From JAMXLO01 sp963818775 (GTDB taxonomy: Bacteria; Pseudomonadota; Alphaproteobacteria; Acetobacterales; Acetobacteraceae), in assembly GCA_963818775.1 (NCBI GenBank), contig CAWFUF010000006.1, positions 124,001-188,000 of the forward strand: a stretch of 64,000 nt of DNA, in the 5' to 3' direction. Under the pieces are notes generated by a model. The model was not told the DNA's origin and made no database searches. It saw only the letters and a list, made by a program, of their open reading frames with translations. This document shows positions 41,606 through 50,937 of the stretch, one piece after another. Position numbers and translations under genes: made by a program. Position 1 is the first letter of the stretch, and each line of letters starts with the position of its first letter.

Positions 41606-43112
41606 GTGCGTTCGGGCTGTAGCTGACCAGCAGGTTCTTGGTCTGCTGGTAGTGGTCCATGATCATCTTGTGCGTCTCGCGACCGTAGCCCGAGTGTTTG
41701 TAGCCGCCGAACGCCGCATGCGCCGGGTACATGTGGTAGCAGTTGGTCCACACGCGCCCAGCCTTGATCTCGCGTCCCACGCGATATGCCACGGTGCCAT
41801 TGCGCGACCAGACGCCTGCGCCCAGGCCATAGATGGTGTCGTTGCCGATCGCGATCGCATCTTCCACCGTCTTGAATGTCGTCACCGACAGCACGGGTCC
41901 GAAGATTTCCTCCTGGAAGATCCGCATCTTGTTGTGGCCGACGAACACCGTCGGCTTCACGTAGTTGCCGTTCTCCAGGTCACCGCCGAGATGTGCCTGT
42001 TCGCCTCCGGTGGCGAGGCGCGCACCCTCCTGCTTGCCCACCTCGATGTAGTTCATGATCTTCTCGACCTGACCGCGCGAGGCCTGCGCGCCCATCATCG
42101 TTGCCGGATCGAGCGGGTGCCCCATCCTGATGTTCGCCACGCGCGGGATGGCGCGTTCCATGAACTTGTCGAAGATAAATTCCTGCACCAGCGCGCGGGA
42201 CGGACAGGTGCACACCTCGCCCTTGTTGAAGGCGAACAGCGCGAAACCTTCCAGCGCCTTGTCGAAGAACGCGTCATCGGCGTCCATCACATCGGCCATG
42301 AAGATGTTCGGCGATTTGCCGCCCAGCTCCATCGTGCTGGGGATCAGGTTATCGGCGGCATACTGCATGATCTGCCGGCCTGTCGTGGTCTCGCCGGTGA
42401 AGCTCACCTTGGCGATGCGCGGGCTGGACGCAAGCGGCACGCCAACCTCAGAACCATGCCCGTTCACTACGTTCAGCACACCAGGCGGCAGGATGTCGCC
42501 GATCAGGTCCATCAGCAGCGCGAGGCTCAGCGGCGTGTCGGACGCGGGCTTGATCACCACGCAATTGCCGGTGGCGAGCGCCGGCGCCATCTTCCATGCT
42601 GCCATCAGCAGCGGAAAGTTCCAGGGAATGATCTGCGCCACAACGCCCATCGGTTCGCGGAAGTGGTAGGCGACGGTGTCGTTGTCTAGCTCCGCCAGCG
42701 AGCCTTCTTCGGCGCGGATGCACCCGGCGAAGTACCGGAAATGGTCGGCCGCAAGTGGAACGTCGGCATTGCGTGTCTCGCGGATCGGCTTGCCGTTGTC
42801 CACGGTCTCCGCGTAGGCGAGCAGTTCGAGATTCTCCTCGATCCGGTCGGCGATCTTGTTCAGCATGCGCGCGCGCTCGGCCGGCGAGGTGCGGCCCCAG
42901 GCATCGCGTGCGGCGTGCGCGGCGTCCAGTGCCCGCTCGACATCTGCGGCGTCGGAGCGTGCCACCTCGCACAGCCTGTTGCCGTCGATCGGACTGGGAT
43001 CGACGAAGTAGCGTCCCTTCACCGGTGCCTGCCATTTGCCGTTGATGAAGTTGTCGTAGCGTGCGCGCAGTTTGCTTCGCTGCGTGGTCATGTCCTGGGT
43101 CTGGTCAAGCAT
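41592..43112 (-). CDS. NAD-dependent aldehyde dehydrogenase (ExaC/AldB-like)
   Basis: The 506-residue enzyme oxidises an aldehyde to the acid with NAD(P)+. Visible are the cofactor segment IPWNFPLLMAAWKMAPALATGN, VSFTGETTTGR, the catalytic glutamate in MELGGKSPNIF (E262) and the cysteine region FNKGEVCTCPSR (C301/C303). The ATG at 43112 follows GGAGAAGC. Sequence style and the DUF779 partner suggest the acetaldehyde/ethanol-oxidation group. The gene is divergent from the MFS permease at 43365. Confidence 0.92.
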   Translation of the reverse strand: MLDQTQDMTTQRSKLRARYDNFINGKWQAPVKGRYFVDPSPIDGNRLCEVARSDAADVERALDAAHAARDAWGRTSPAERARMLNKIADRIEENLELLAYAETVDNGKPIRETRNADVPLAADHFRYFAGCIRAEEGSLAELDNDTVAYHFREPMGVVAQIIPWNFPLLMAAWKMAPALATGNCVVIKPASDTPLSLALLMDLIGDILPPGVLNVVNGHGSEVGVPLASSPRIAKVSFTGETTTGRQIMQYAADNLIPSTMELGGKSPNIFMADVMDADDAFFDKALEGFALFAFNKGEVCTCPSRALVQEFIFDKFMERAIPRVANIRMGHPLDPATMMGAQASRGQVEKIMNYIEVGKQEGARLATGGEQAHLGGDLENGNYVKPTVFVGHNKMRIFQEEIFGPVLSVTTFKTVEDAIAIGNDTIYGLGAGVWSRNGTVAYRVGREIKAGRVWTNCYHMYPAHAAFGGYKHSGYGRETHKMIMDHYQQTKNLLVSYSPNALGFF

Positions 43113-43364
43113 CGGCTTCTCCTTGGTCGCTCTCGCGGCGCTCATCGTTTGCGCGGCGGTCTGACGAGCCGTTCATTGGCGGATTGCAAGGGAGCCTGCA
43201 TTGATCTGGGTCAACGGCGGAGGTGGCAGCCGTTCTTCAACACGGAGGAAGTCTCACGGCTGATTCGTAACTCGCGCTCAAGGTTGCACGATGGACGCGC
43301 CGCTGGTCCCTCGACCGCCATTTGGGTCGGTGCTACCCTCCCAGAAAGACCGCGATAGTCGGTA

Positions 43365-44702
43365 ATGGATGGGGAAGGAAATGCCGTGGCGTACACCCCT
43401 GCCTCTGCACGCATAAGCAAGCTGCGACGCAACGCGATTGCGATCTTGATCCTCAGCGGCATCGTGAACTACCTGGACCGTGCCACGTTGGCGGTCGCCA
43501 ATCCGCTGATCCGAGAAGACCTTGGACTTAATGTCGCGGGCATGGGATTGCTGCTGTCCGCATTCCTCTGGTCTTACGCCTTTTCGCAATTGCCGGCAGG
43601 CGCGATGGTCGACCGCTTCGGACCGCGGCGCATGCTGACCATTGGGCTGACCGTCTGGTCGCTGGCCCAGGCGATGGCTGGTCTGGTGACGAATTTCGGT
43701 ATGTTCATCATAGCGCGCGTCGCGCTTGGCGTCGGGGAGTCACCGCAGTTCACCAGTGCGGTTCGCGTGGTGCGTGACTGGCACAATGTGCGCGAACGCG
43801 CTTTGCCGATCGGGATCGTCAATACCTCGCCCTTCATCGGCCAGGCGATCGCCCCGCCGCTGCTCACAGCGTTGATGCTGACCTTTGGCTGGCGGTGGAT
43901 GTTCGTGTTCATGGGAATGGTGGGCCTGGTCGTGGCCGTCATCTGGTTCGGCGTTTCTCGAGAGCCACGCCATATCGACCTTAGCGCCGAAGAGCGGGAA
44001 CACCTGACGGAGGGCGAGCCACCCGCACCACCGGAGCCGATCAGCTTCGCCCGGTGGCGCGAGTTGTTTGGGTTCCGCTCGATGTGGGGACTGATGCTGG
44101 GCTGTTTCGGTATAGGCTATATCAGTTGGCTCTACGCGGCCTGGCTGCCGGGATATCTTGAAATACAGCGTCACATGAGCATCCGCTCGACCGGATGGAT
44201 CGCCGCAATTCCATTTGCCCTGTCGATCATCGGCGCGGCTGGTGGCGGCTGGTGGGCAGACTGGCTGATGGCAAGGGGCTTCTCGGCGGTCAACAGTCGC
44301 AAGTTGCCACTCGTCACCGGGGTGGCCGGCGCCGCCGTGTTCACGATCTGCGCGGCGGAAGCCACCAGCAACGTCATGGCCGTGACCTTCGTTACCCTTG
44401 CAATGATATCCGGCAGCCTGTGCGCTGGGCTCTTCTGGGCGTTAGCGAGCGTCATCGCCCCAGCGAACTGTACCGCGTCGGCCGGCAGCATGGCCAATTT
44501 CGGCGGCTATCTAGGGGGTGCCCTGGTTCCGATGGTTACCGGCTTCATAGTTCAGGCGACGGGCAGCTTCACGCCAGCGCTGCTGCTTGGCGGGGCCATC
44601 GGGCTGATGTCATCGCTGTGCTATCTGCTGCTCATTCGCAATGAGCCGATTGCCTTCCGTGCAATTGGCGAACAATTCGTCCCTGTGCGCCCAACCGCGT
44701 GA
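43365..44702 (+). CDS. MFS transporter, anion:cation symporter (ACS) type
   Basis: The 445-residue permease has twelve predicted helices. ILSGIVNYLDRATLAVANPLI in helix 1, PAGAMVDRFGPRRMLTIGLTVWS (motif A) and GVGESPQFTSAVRVVRDWHN match the ACS family that imports hexuronates, glucarate, phthalate and similar organic acids. The ATG at 43365 has a poor ribosome site. It stands alone between the aldehyde dehydrogenase and a repeat copy. The substrate is unknown. Confidence 0.87.
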   Translation: MDGEGNAVAYTPASARISKLRRNAIAILILSGIVNYLDRATLAVANPLIREDLGLNVAGMGLLLSAFLWSYAFSQLPAGAMVDRFGPRRMLTIGLTVWSLAQAMAGLVTNFGMFIIARVALGVGESPQFTSAVRVVRDWHNVRERALPIGIVNTSPFIGQAIAPPLLTALMLTFGWRWMFVFMGMVGLVVAVIWFGVSREPRHIDLSAEEREHLTEGEPPAPPEPISFARWRELFGFRSMWGLMLGCFGIGYISWLYAAWLPGYLEIQRHMSIRSTGWIAAIPFALSIIGAAGGGWWADWLMARGFSAVNSRKLPLVTGVAGAAVFTICAAEATSNVMAVTFVTLAMISGSLCAGLFWALASVIAPANCTASAGSMANFGGYLGGALVPMVTGFIVQATGSFTPALLLGGAIGLMSSLCYLLLIRNEPIAFRAIGEQFVPVRPTA

Positions 44703-44710
44703 TCGACGCC

Positions 44711-44800
44711 TCCACGAGGGCCGGGGAGAAGGTAAGAATGGCGCTTGCGCGAAGCGCATAGATTACTTTCTCCGTGGCTCTCGCCTTCCTTCTCCGTGCT
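44711..44800. repeat. Palindromic dispersed repeat, copy B
   Basis: This copy shares GGAGAAGG, a core around GGCGCTTGCGCGAAGCGC, CTCCGTGGCTCT and the right end TCTCGCCTTCCTTCTCCGTG (44779-44798) with copy A at 23411-23523. The right end is the exact reverse complement of copy A's left end. Its left arm is degenerate, so it looks like a truncated or decayed copy. Confidence 0.65.
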
Positions 44801-44862
44801 AAATCGAAGCTGCCGCCACCCACCACCAGCAGTCGGGCAATTGGCGAGCGCGCTCGGAATTC

Positions 44863-45273
44863 TCAGCGTTGCCGCCAGGGCAATCCTTCCGCCTTCCATC
44901 CGCTGGCAACGCCGCGGTGGCCTTCGGCATCCACCGTGCCCTCGAACCCGTCCGCCACGTTGAAGGAATTCGGGAAACCAGCATCCTGCGCCTCCTGTGC
45001 CGCGGCGTAGCTGCGTTGGCCGCTGCGACAGATGAAGTAGATGTGGTGCTCCGCAGTGAATCCCGCCTCCCTCAGTTGATCGGCGAAGGCGGCGTTGTGC
45101 TGCATCGTCGGGTATGTTTGCCAGGAGACCAGGATCGCCTGCTTGCCGGCGGCAACCAGGTCCGGCACGCCGACGAACTGCCACTCGACATCGGTTCGCA
45201 CGTCCACGAGCTGCGCGTTCGGGTCGTTCTGCAGGGCTTCCCAGACCCGCCCGGGGGGCACATTCTCAACCAT
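44863..45273 (-). CDS. Single-domain rhodanese-like sulfurtransferase
   Basis: The 136-residue protein has the rhodanese fold: VWEALQNDPNAQLVDVRTDVEWQFVGVPDL near the N-terminus and the active-site loop YFICRSGQRSYAAA, with the persulfide-forming cysteine first in CRSGQRS. The C-terminal FNVADGFEGTVDAEGHRG is typical. It is divergent from cysK with only 30 bp between starts. The pairing with a cysteine-biosynthesis gene hints at a role in sulfur handling. Confidence 0.88.
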   Translation of the reverse strand: MVENVPPGRVWEALQNDPNAQLVDVRTDVEWQFVGVPDLVAAGKQAILVSWQTYPTMQHNAAFADQLREAGFTAEHHIYFICRSGQRSYAAAQEAQDAGFPNSFNVADGFEGTVDAEGHRGVASGWKAEGLPWRQR

Positions 45274-45303
45274 CACAGGAACTCCCGCTGCATGAGGATG
45301 GCG

Positions 45304-46308
45304 ATGACCCAACTCTACCACGGTACGCGCTGGCAAGAGGACCTCACCGCGTCGATCGGCCAGACGCCGCTGATCAAACTCCGTCGCGCCTCCGAAGCAA
45401 CCGGCTGCACCATCCTCGGCAAGGCGGAGTTCATGAACCCCGGCGGCTCGGTGAAGGATCGAGCAGGCCTCTACATCATTGCCGACGCCGAGAAGCGTGG
45501 CGCGCTGAAGCCGGGCGGCACCATCGTGGAAGGCACCGCAGGCAACACAGGCATTGGCCTCACGCTGGTGGGCAATGCCCGCGGCTATCACTGCGTCATC
45601 GTGATTCCGGAGACGCAGAGCAAGGAGAAGATCGACTTCCTGCGCATGATCGGCGCCGATGTGCGTCTGGTGCCCGCGAAGCCATATCGCGATCCCGGCA
45701 ATTACGTGCATGTCTCGCGCCGGATGGCGGAGGAAACCGGCGCGGTCTGGGCCAACCAGTTCGACAACCTCGCGAACCGCGAAGGCCACCGCACCCACAC
45801 CGGCCCGGAGATCTGGGAACAGACCGGCGGCAAGGTCGACGCCTTCACCTGCGCCTGCGGCACCGGCGGCACGCTCGCCGGCGTCGGTATGGCTTTGAAG
45901 GCGCATAACCCCAAAGTGCGCATCGTACTGGCAGATTGCGAGGGCAGCGGGCTCTACGGCTGGGTGAAGAACAACGACCTGAAGATCGAGGGGAGTTCGA
46001 TCACCGAGGGCATTGGCAACTCGCGCGTCACCGCCAACATGGAAGGAGCGCCGATCGATGACGCGGAGCGCATTCCCGACAGCGAGGCGCTGCAGCACAT
46101 CTACGACGTGCTTATCCACGAAGGCCTCTCGGTCGGCACGTCGTCCGGGATCAATATCGCTGCAGCCGCCCGCGTGGCGAAGCAACTCGGTCCGGGCCAC
46201 ACCGTGGTCACCATCTTGGCGGATGGCGGCTCGCGCTATCAGTCGAAGCTGTTCAATCCGGAGTTCCTGCGGTCGAAGAACCTGCCTGTGCCGCAGTGGC
46301 TCGCGTGA
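45304..46308 (+). CDS. cysK: Cysteine synthase A (O-acetylserine sulfhydrylase)
   Basis: The 334-residue PLP enzyme makes cysteine from O-acetylserine and sulfide. PLP-lysine K51 lies in MNPGGSVKDRAG. The phosphate-binding loop EGTAGNTGIGL, GTGGTLAGV and SVGTSSGINIAAA complete the fold. ATG 45304 is favoured because GAGG at 45294-45297 is well spaced; ATGs at 45292 and 45298 are in frame. The enzyme is slightly longer than E. coli CysK and has an insert near RMAEETGAVWANQFDN, seen in Cys synthase relatives of this group. It is divergent from the rhodanese gene. Confidence 0.92.
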   Translation: MTQLYHGTRWQEDLTASIGQTPLIKLRRASEATGCTILGKAEFMNPGGSVKDRAGLYIIADAEKRGALKPGGTIVEGTAGNTGIGLTLVGNARGYHCVIVIPETQSKEKIDFLRMIGADVRLVPAKPYRDPGNYVHVSRRMAEETGAVWANQFDNLANREGHRTHTGPEIWEQTGGKVDAFTCACGTGGTLAGVGMALKAHNPKVRIVLADCEGSGLYGWVKNNDLKIEGSSITEGIGNSRVTANMEGAPIDDAERIPDSEALQHIYDVLIHEGLSVGTSSGINIAAAARVAKQLGPGHTVVTILADGGSRYQSKLFNPEFLRSKNLPVPQWLA

Positions 46309-46318
46309 GCCGCGATCC

Positions 46319-46732
46319 TCACTGCACCTTTTCGAGGATCAGCAGCGGTTGGATGCTGACCGTCACCTCATGGCGCCGACCGCCGTCCGTCAATCGGCTG
46401 ACGTAGTACACCGAGCCAGGCACCGGTGAGCCAGGCCGCAGATCGTTGGGATCGATGCCGCGCAGATCGGCCTCGCAGGCGAAGCGGAACGCGACGTAGC
46501 CGCCGGCGTGGGTCTGGATATTCTCGATCGTCACGCTCGCCGGCACCTTGAAGCGCTCGGTGAGGCTCCGACGCACCAGCGTCAGAGTCTCGGGATCTTC
46601 GCAATCCGGCGGCACAACGTGCAGGCGCAGCCAGATCACGGTGACGGCCGCGACCACCAGGATCACACAAATGCTGAATGCCAGCGCGAGACGCAGCACT
46701 GGCCGACGGCGCGGGCGAAACAGCTCGCTCAT
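46319..46732 (-). CDS. Single-span membrane protein, function unknown
   Basis: The 137-residue protein starts MSELFRPRRRPVLRLALAFSICVILVVAAVTVIWL, a basic N-terminus followed by one membrane helix. The extracytoplasmic part begins HVVPPDCEDPETLTLVRRSLTERFKVPASVTIENIQTHAG and continues as a beta-rich domain with VAFRFACEADLRG. The two cysteines could pair. It converges on cysK (10 bp between stops) and follows the amidohydrolase by 28 bp. No family is recognised. Confidence 0.7.
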   Translation of the reverse strand: MSELFRPRRRPVLRLALAFSICVILVVAAVTVIWLRLHVVPPDCEDPETLTLVRRSLTERFKVPASVTIENIQTHAGGYVAFRFACEADLRGIDPNDLRPGSPVPGSVYYVSRLTDGGRRHEVTVSIQPLLILEKVQ

Positions 46733-46760
46733 GGCGCGCAGGCCATGACGCGACGAGGGT

Positions 46761-48122
46761 TCAGTGCGTTCCTCGCCGGACGAATCGTCCGTTGCCGGGC
46801 TTGGCCAGCACCGACGCGCCATCCCAGATAAGCGCCCCACGTAGAAATGTCGCTGCGACGTGCGCACGCATTCGCCGTCCGTGATACGGCGACCAGCGCA
46901 TCTCCGGCCGATCCTGGATCGCCGCCTCGTCGAACGTGAAGTCCCCGCGCTCCAACACGCAGAGATCGGCATCCGAGCCGACCCGCAGCGCGCCCTTCCG
47001 CGGCCACAGCCCATGCATCTTGGCGCTGCGCTCGGCGCAATAGGTCGCCATCAGCGTCGGCGACAACCCGCGCTCCTCAAGCAGCGAGAACATCAGGGGA
47101 GCAAAGCTCTGCATTCCGGTCAGCCCGGCGCCGTTGGCAAAGATATCCGGCAGCATCTTCCGTTCGATCGGCCACGGCGCGTGATCGGTGGAGACATAGG
47201 CAATCTTGCCTGCGGTCAGGCACTGCCACATCCGCTCCACCTCGAGGGCAGTCCGGAACGGCGGATTGCATTTCCCCTTGCCGCCCAGCCGCACGATGTC
47301 GTCCTCGGTCATGCAGAGATACTGGATGCAGGCCTCACCGGTGGTCTGCGCGCCCATGCCACGGAACGTCTCGGCGATCGCGAACCCGCGCGCCAGCGAG
47401 GAATGCGCGATGTGCACATGCGCGCCGGTCTCCAGCGCCATCTCGAAGATCTCGAGATCGGCTATCGTCTCTGCCAGCGGCGGGCGCGTGCGGCAGTGCA
47501 TGATCGGTTCGACGCGCCCCTCCGCGCGCGCCTGCGCGGTCAGCATCTCCACCAGCTCCTGATCCTCGTTGTGGATCGCCACCGGCAGCCCGGTCTTCGC
47601 GATCTCGCGGAACGCGGCGAGCATCGTGGGGTGATCGATGCGCGGGAACCGCACCGCGTCATACTCGTAGGTGGACAGCTTGAACGCCGAGATGCCGCCC
47701 GCCGCCAGACCGGGTATTGCACCGACGCCGCCGGTCTTGGTGATGGTGCCATACAGCGCCATGTCGACATGCGCGGTACGCTCCACCCAGCCGATCTTGT
47801 CGGCCAGGATCGCCGCATCGGTCACCGGTCGCGGCACGTCGTACGGCATATCCACGCACGTGGTGACGCCACCCGCCGCCGCGCTCTTCGTCGCGGTCTC
47901 GATGCCAGGCCAACCGGTAGACGACGAAGTGTGCATGTGGCCATCGACCAACCCTGGCAGGATCAGCTTGCCGGAATGGTCAATGGTCTCGCCCGCCGGC
48001 GGTGGCGTCCCCTCGCCGATCGCGGCGATCGTTTCGCCGCGCACCGCGACGTAGCCGCGCTGGATAATGGTGTCGCTAGTGACCACCTCGCCGATGATCA
48101 CCCGGTCGAATGGAGCTGACAC
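46761..48122 (-). CDS. Allantoinase/dihydroorotase-like amidohydrolase
   Basis: The 453-residue cyclic amidohydrolase carries a full binuclear metal site: H-x-H at 62/64 in LVDGHMHTS, the probable carboxylated lysine K148 in GISAFKLSTYEYD, histidines at about 184 (AIHNED) and 240 (HIAHSS), and the aspartate D313 in STDHAPWPIE. The HMH-T-GW pattern and length favour allantoinase/hydantoinase over dihydroorotase. A GTG at 48122 is the apparent start, with a weak ribosome site. It is divergent from prpD with 87 bp between starts. Other purine-catabolism genes are absent, so the substrate is open. Confidence 0.85.
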   Translation of the reverse strand: MSAPFDRVIIGEVVTSDTIIQRGYVAVRGETIAAIGEGTPPPAGETIDHSGKLILPGLVDGHMHTSSSTGWPGIETATKSAAAGGVTTCVDMPYDVPRPVTDAAILADKIGWVERTAHVDMALYGTITKTGGVGAIPGLAAGGISAFKLSTYEYDAVRFPRIDHPTMLAAFREIAKTGLPVAIHNEDQELVEMLTAQARAEGRVEPIMHCRTRPPLAETIADLEIFEMALETGAHVHIAHSSLARGFAIAETFRGMGAQTTGEACIQYLCMTEDDIVRLGGKGKCNPPFRTALEVERMWQCLTAGKIAYVSTDHAPWPIERKMLPDIFANGAGLTGMQSFAPLMFSLLEERGLSPTLMATYCAERSAKMHGLWPRKGALRVGSDADLCVLERGDFTFDEAAIQDRPEMRWSPYHGRRMRAHVAATFLRGALIWDGASVLAKPGNGRFVRRGTH

Positions 48123-48209
48123 TATATATAAGTGTCCCTGGCACTCAGTTGCGATGCAGTGCGCTTGACCTTACGAAGGATCGCACACGGACACCAGCGG
48201 AGGAAACGC

Positions 48210-49709
48210 ATGATCCTGCACGACGTGAAGGTGCACCCATCCAAAGACAACCTGAAGCGCGAGGATCAGCTCGCCTGGAAGATCGCCGCGGTCGCCGCCG
48301 ACAAGGTGCCGGTGGAGCGCGACGTCGTCGCCATGATCGTCAACCGCATCATCGACAACGCCGCCGTGGCGATCGGCGCGATCAACCGCCATCCGGTGGT
48401 AACCGCGCGCGACATGGCGCTCGGTCATCCCCGCAAGGACGCCGCCACGGTGTTCGGCGCGGCACAAGGCAAGCGTGTCAGCCCCGAATGGGCCGCCTGG
48501 GCGAACGGCACCGCGGTGCGCGAACTGGACATGCACGACACATTCCTAGCGCAGGACTACTCGCATCCCGGCGACAACATCCCACCGATCCTCGCGGTGG
48601 CGCAGACCATGGGAAAGTCCGGCCGCGATCTGGTCCGCGGCATCGCCACCGGCTACGAGATCCACATCGATCTCGTTCGCGCCATCTCGCTGCACAAGCA
48701 CAAGATCGACCACATCACCCATCTTTGCCCTGGCCAGGCTGCCGGGATCGGCACGCTGCTCGGCCTGAAGCAGGAGGTCATTTACCAGGCCGTGCAGCAG
48801 GCGGTGCACGTGAGCTGCACGACACGTCAGTCACGCAAAGGCGAGATCAGCTCGTGGAAGGCGTACGCACCGGCGCATGCCGGCAAGCTCGCGGTGGAAG
48901 CGGTGGATCGCGTCATGCGCGGCGAAGGCGCGCCAAGTCCGATCTACGAAGGTGAGGATTCGGTGATCGCGTGGCTGCTGGATGGGCCCAACGCGCTCTA
49001 CCGCGTGCCGCTGCCCGTCGCAGGCGAGCCGAAGCGTGCCATCCTCGACAGCTTCACCAAGGAGCACAGCGCCGAATACCAGTCGCAGGCACTGATCGAC
49101 CTGGCGTTCAGGATGCGCGATCAGGTCCCTGACGTGGAGAAGATCGAGAAGGTCATCATCCACACCAGCCATCACACGCACGCCGTGATCGGCACGGGTG
49201 CCAACGACCCGCAGAAGATGGATCCGAAAGCGAGCCGCGAGACGCTCGACCACTCGATCATGTATATCTTCGCCGTCGCCTTGCAGGACGGGCGCTGGCA
49301 CCACGTGAACAGCTACGCGCCGCGCCGTGCGGGCCGCGCCGACACCGTGCGGCTCTGGCACAAGGTCGAGACGCGCGAGGATCCCGAGTGGGAACGCCGC
49401 TATCTGTCCACCGATCCAGCCGAGCAGGCATTCGGCGGACGCATCGAGGTGCTGATGCAGGATGGCACCCGTATCGTGGACGAGCTCGCGGTGGCGAACG
49501 CGCATCCGCTCGGCGCCAGACCGTTCGGGCGCGAGGACTACATCCGCAAGTTCACCACGCTGACCGATGGCGTGATCTCGACGCGCGAGGCGAACCGCTT
49601 CCTGGAAGCCGCGCAGGATCTGCCGCGACTCAAGGCGGGAGAGCTGCACACGTTGAACGTCGCCCTGCCCGCCGGCACGCTTGCTGTCGGCAGGCCAGGG
49701 ATATTCTGA
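48210..49709 (+). CDS. prpD: MmgE/PrpD family protein, 2-methylcitrate dehydratase
   Basis: The 499-residue protein matches PrpD, which dehydrates 2-methylcitrate to 2-methyl-cis-aconitate in propionate catabolism. Supporting segments are NRIIDNAAVAIGAI, NGTAVRELDMHDTFLAQDYSHPGDNIPPILA and CTTRQSRKGEISSWKAYAPAHAGKLAV. The ATG at 48210 is preceded by GCGGAGGAAACG. A 2-methylcitrate synthase gene follows after 73 bp, which supports the assignment. prpB, the lyase, is not seen. Confidence 0.9.
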   Translation: MILHDVKVHPSKDNLKREDQLAWKIAAVAADKVPVERDVVAMIVNRIIDNAAVAIGAINRHPVVTARDMALGHPRKDAATVFGAAQGKRVSPEWAAWANGTAVRELDMHDTFLAQDYSHPGDNIPPILAVAQTMGKSGRDLVRGIATGYEIHIDLVRAISLHKHKIDHITHLCPGQAAGIGTLLGLKQEVIYQAVQQAVHVSCTTRQSRKGEISSWKAYAPAHAGKLAVEAVDRVMRGEGAPSPIYEGEDSVIAWLLDGPNALYRVPLPVAGEPKRAILDSFTKEHSAEYQSQALIDLAFRMRDQVPDVEKIEKVIIHTSHHTHAVIGTGANDPQKMDPKASRETLDHSIMYIFAVALQDGRWHHVNSYAPRRAGRADTVRLWHKVETREDPEWERRYLSTDPAEQAFGGRIEVLMQDGTRIVDELAVANAHPLGARPFGREDYIRKFTTLTDGVISTREANRFLEAAQDLPRLKAGELHTLNVALPAGTLAVGRPGIF

Positions 49710-49782
49710 AGGTGACCGCCGCCATCACGGCCGGCCTTGTGCCGACCATCCACGTCTTTCCTTCACGCTGGAGCAACCACCC

Positions 49783-50937
49783 ATGAGCGACACCGCCACC
49801 CTTCCCAACCGTGCAAAGAGAGGCGTCGGCCTGTCCGGCGTCACCGCCGGCAACACGGCGCTGTGCACGGTCGGACGCACCGGCAATGACCTGCACTACC
49901 GCGGTTACGACATCCTCGACGTCGCCGAAACCTGCGAGTTTGAGGAGATCGCCTACCTCCTGGTGCACGGCGCGCTGCCAACTCGCGCCGAACTCGCTGC
50001 CTACAAGGCGAAGCTGCGCTCGCTGCGCGGCCTGCCCGCATCGTTGAAGCAGGCGCTCGAGGCGCTGCCGCCCGCCTCGCATCCCATGGACGTGATGCGC
50101 ACTGCCGTCTCCGCACTCGGCTGTGCGCTGCCGGAGAAGGAGGATCAGAATCAGCCAGGCGCACGCGACATCATCGACCGCCTGATGGCCTGTCTCGGCT
50201 CCGCGCTGCTCTACTGGTTCCACTACGCGCACAACGGCAAGCGGATCGACGTGGAGACCGACGACGACAGCATCGGCGGCCATTTCCTGCACCTGCTGCA
50301 CGGTCGGCCGCCCAGCGAGATGTTCGTCCGCGCCATGCACACCTCCCTGATTTTATATGCCGAGCACGAGTTCAACGCCTCGACCTTCACCTGCCGGGTG
50401 GTCGCCGGCACCGGGGCAGACATGTATTCGGCGATCACCGCCGGCATCGGCGCGCTGCGCGGGCCAAAGCATGGGGGCGCCAACGAGGTCTCGTTCGACA
50501 TCCAAAGCCGCTACGCCACCCCCGATGAGGCGGAAGTCGACATCCGCAAGCGTGTCGCCAACCGCGAGGTCATCATCGGCTTCGGCCACGCCGTCTATAC
50601 GATCGCCGATCCACGCAACAAGGTCATCAAGGATGTCGCGCGGCGGCTGTCGCAGGCCGCCGGCTCGATGAAGCTGTTCGACGTCGCTGACCGGATCGAG
50701 GCGACAATGGCGGACGCCAAGAAGATGTTCGCCAACCTCGACTGGTTCAGTGCCATTTCGTACCACATGCTCGGTGTGCCCACCGCGATGTTCACGCCGT
50801 TGTTCGTGATCGCGCGCACCTCCGGATGGGGCGCGCATGTCATCGAACAACGCATCGACAACAAGCTGATCCGCCCCACAGCGAACTACATCGGCCCCGA
50901 AAACGTGCCGTTCGTGCCCATCGACAAGCGCGGCTGA
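49783..50937 (+). CDS. prpC: 2-methylcitrate synthase/citrate synthase II
   Basis: The 384-residue citrate-synthase-family enzyme condenses propionyl-CoA with oxaloacetate. It is of the short (type I) length. Catalytic features are AEHEFNASTFTCRV (H195), the active-site GPKHGGANE (H230) and GFGHAVY (H269), with a conserved arginine-rich end. It begins 73 bp after prpD and is followed by a strong terminator, so prpDC form an operon. PrpC versus plain citrate synthase rests mainly on the prpD neighbour. Confidence 0.9.
   Translation: MSDTATLPNRAKRGVGLSGVTAGNTALCTVGRTGNDLHYRGYDILDVAETCEFEEIAYLLVHGALPTRAELAAYKAKLRSLRGLPASLKQALEALPPASHPMDVMRTAVSALGCALPEKEDQNQPGARDIIDRLMACLGSALLYWFHYAHNGKRIDVETDDDSIGGHFLHLLHGRPPSEMFVRAMHTSLILYAEHEFNASTFTCRVVAGTGADMYSAITAGIGALRGPKHGGANEVSFDIQSRYATPDEAEVDIRKRVANREVIIGFGHAVYTIADPRNKVIKDVARRLSQAAGSMKLFDVADRIEATMADAKKMFANLDWFSAISYHMLGVPTAMFTPLFVIARTSGWGAHVIEQRIDNKLIRPTANYIGPENVPFVPIDKRG

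Noticed and set aside
43231..43255. Possible third copy of the palindromic repeat (CTTCAACACGGAGGAAG)
   Set aside because: Only about a dozen bases match copy A and no inverted partner is present.
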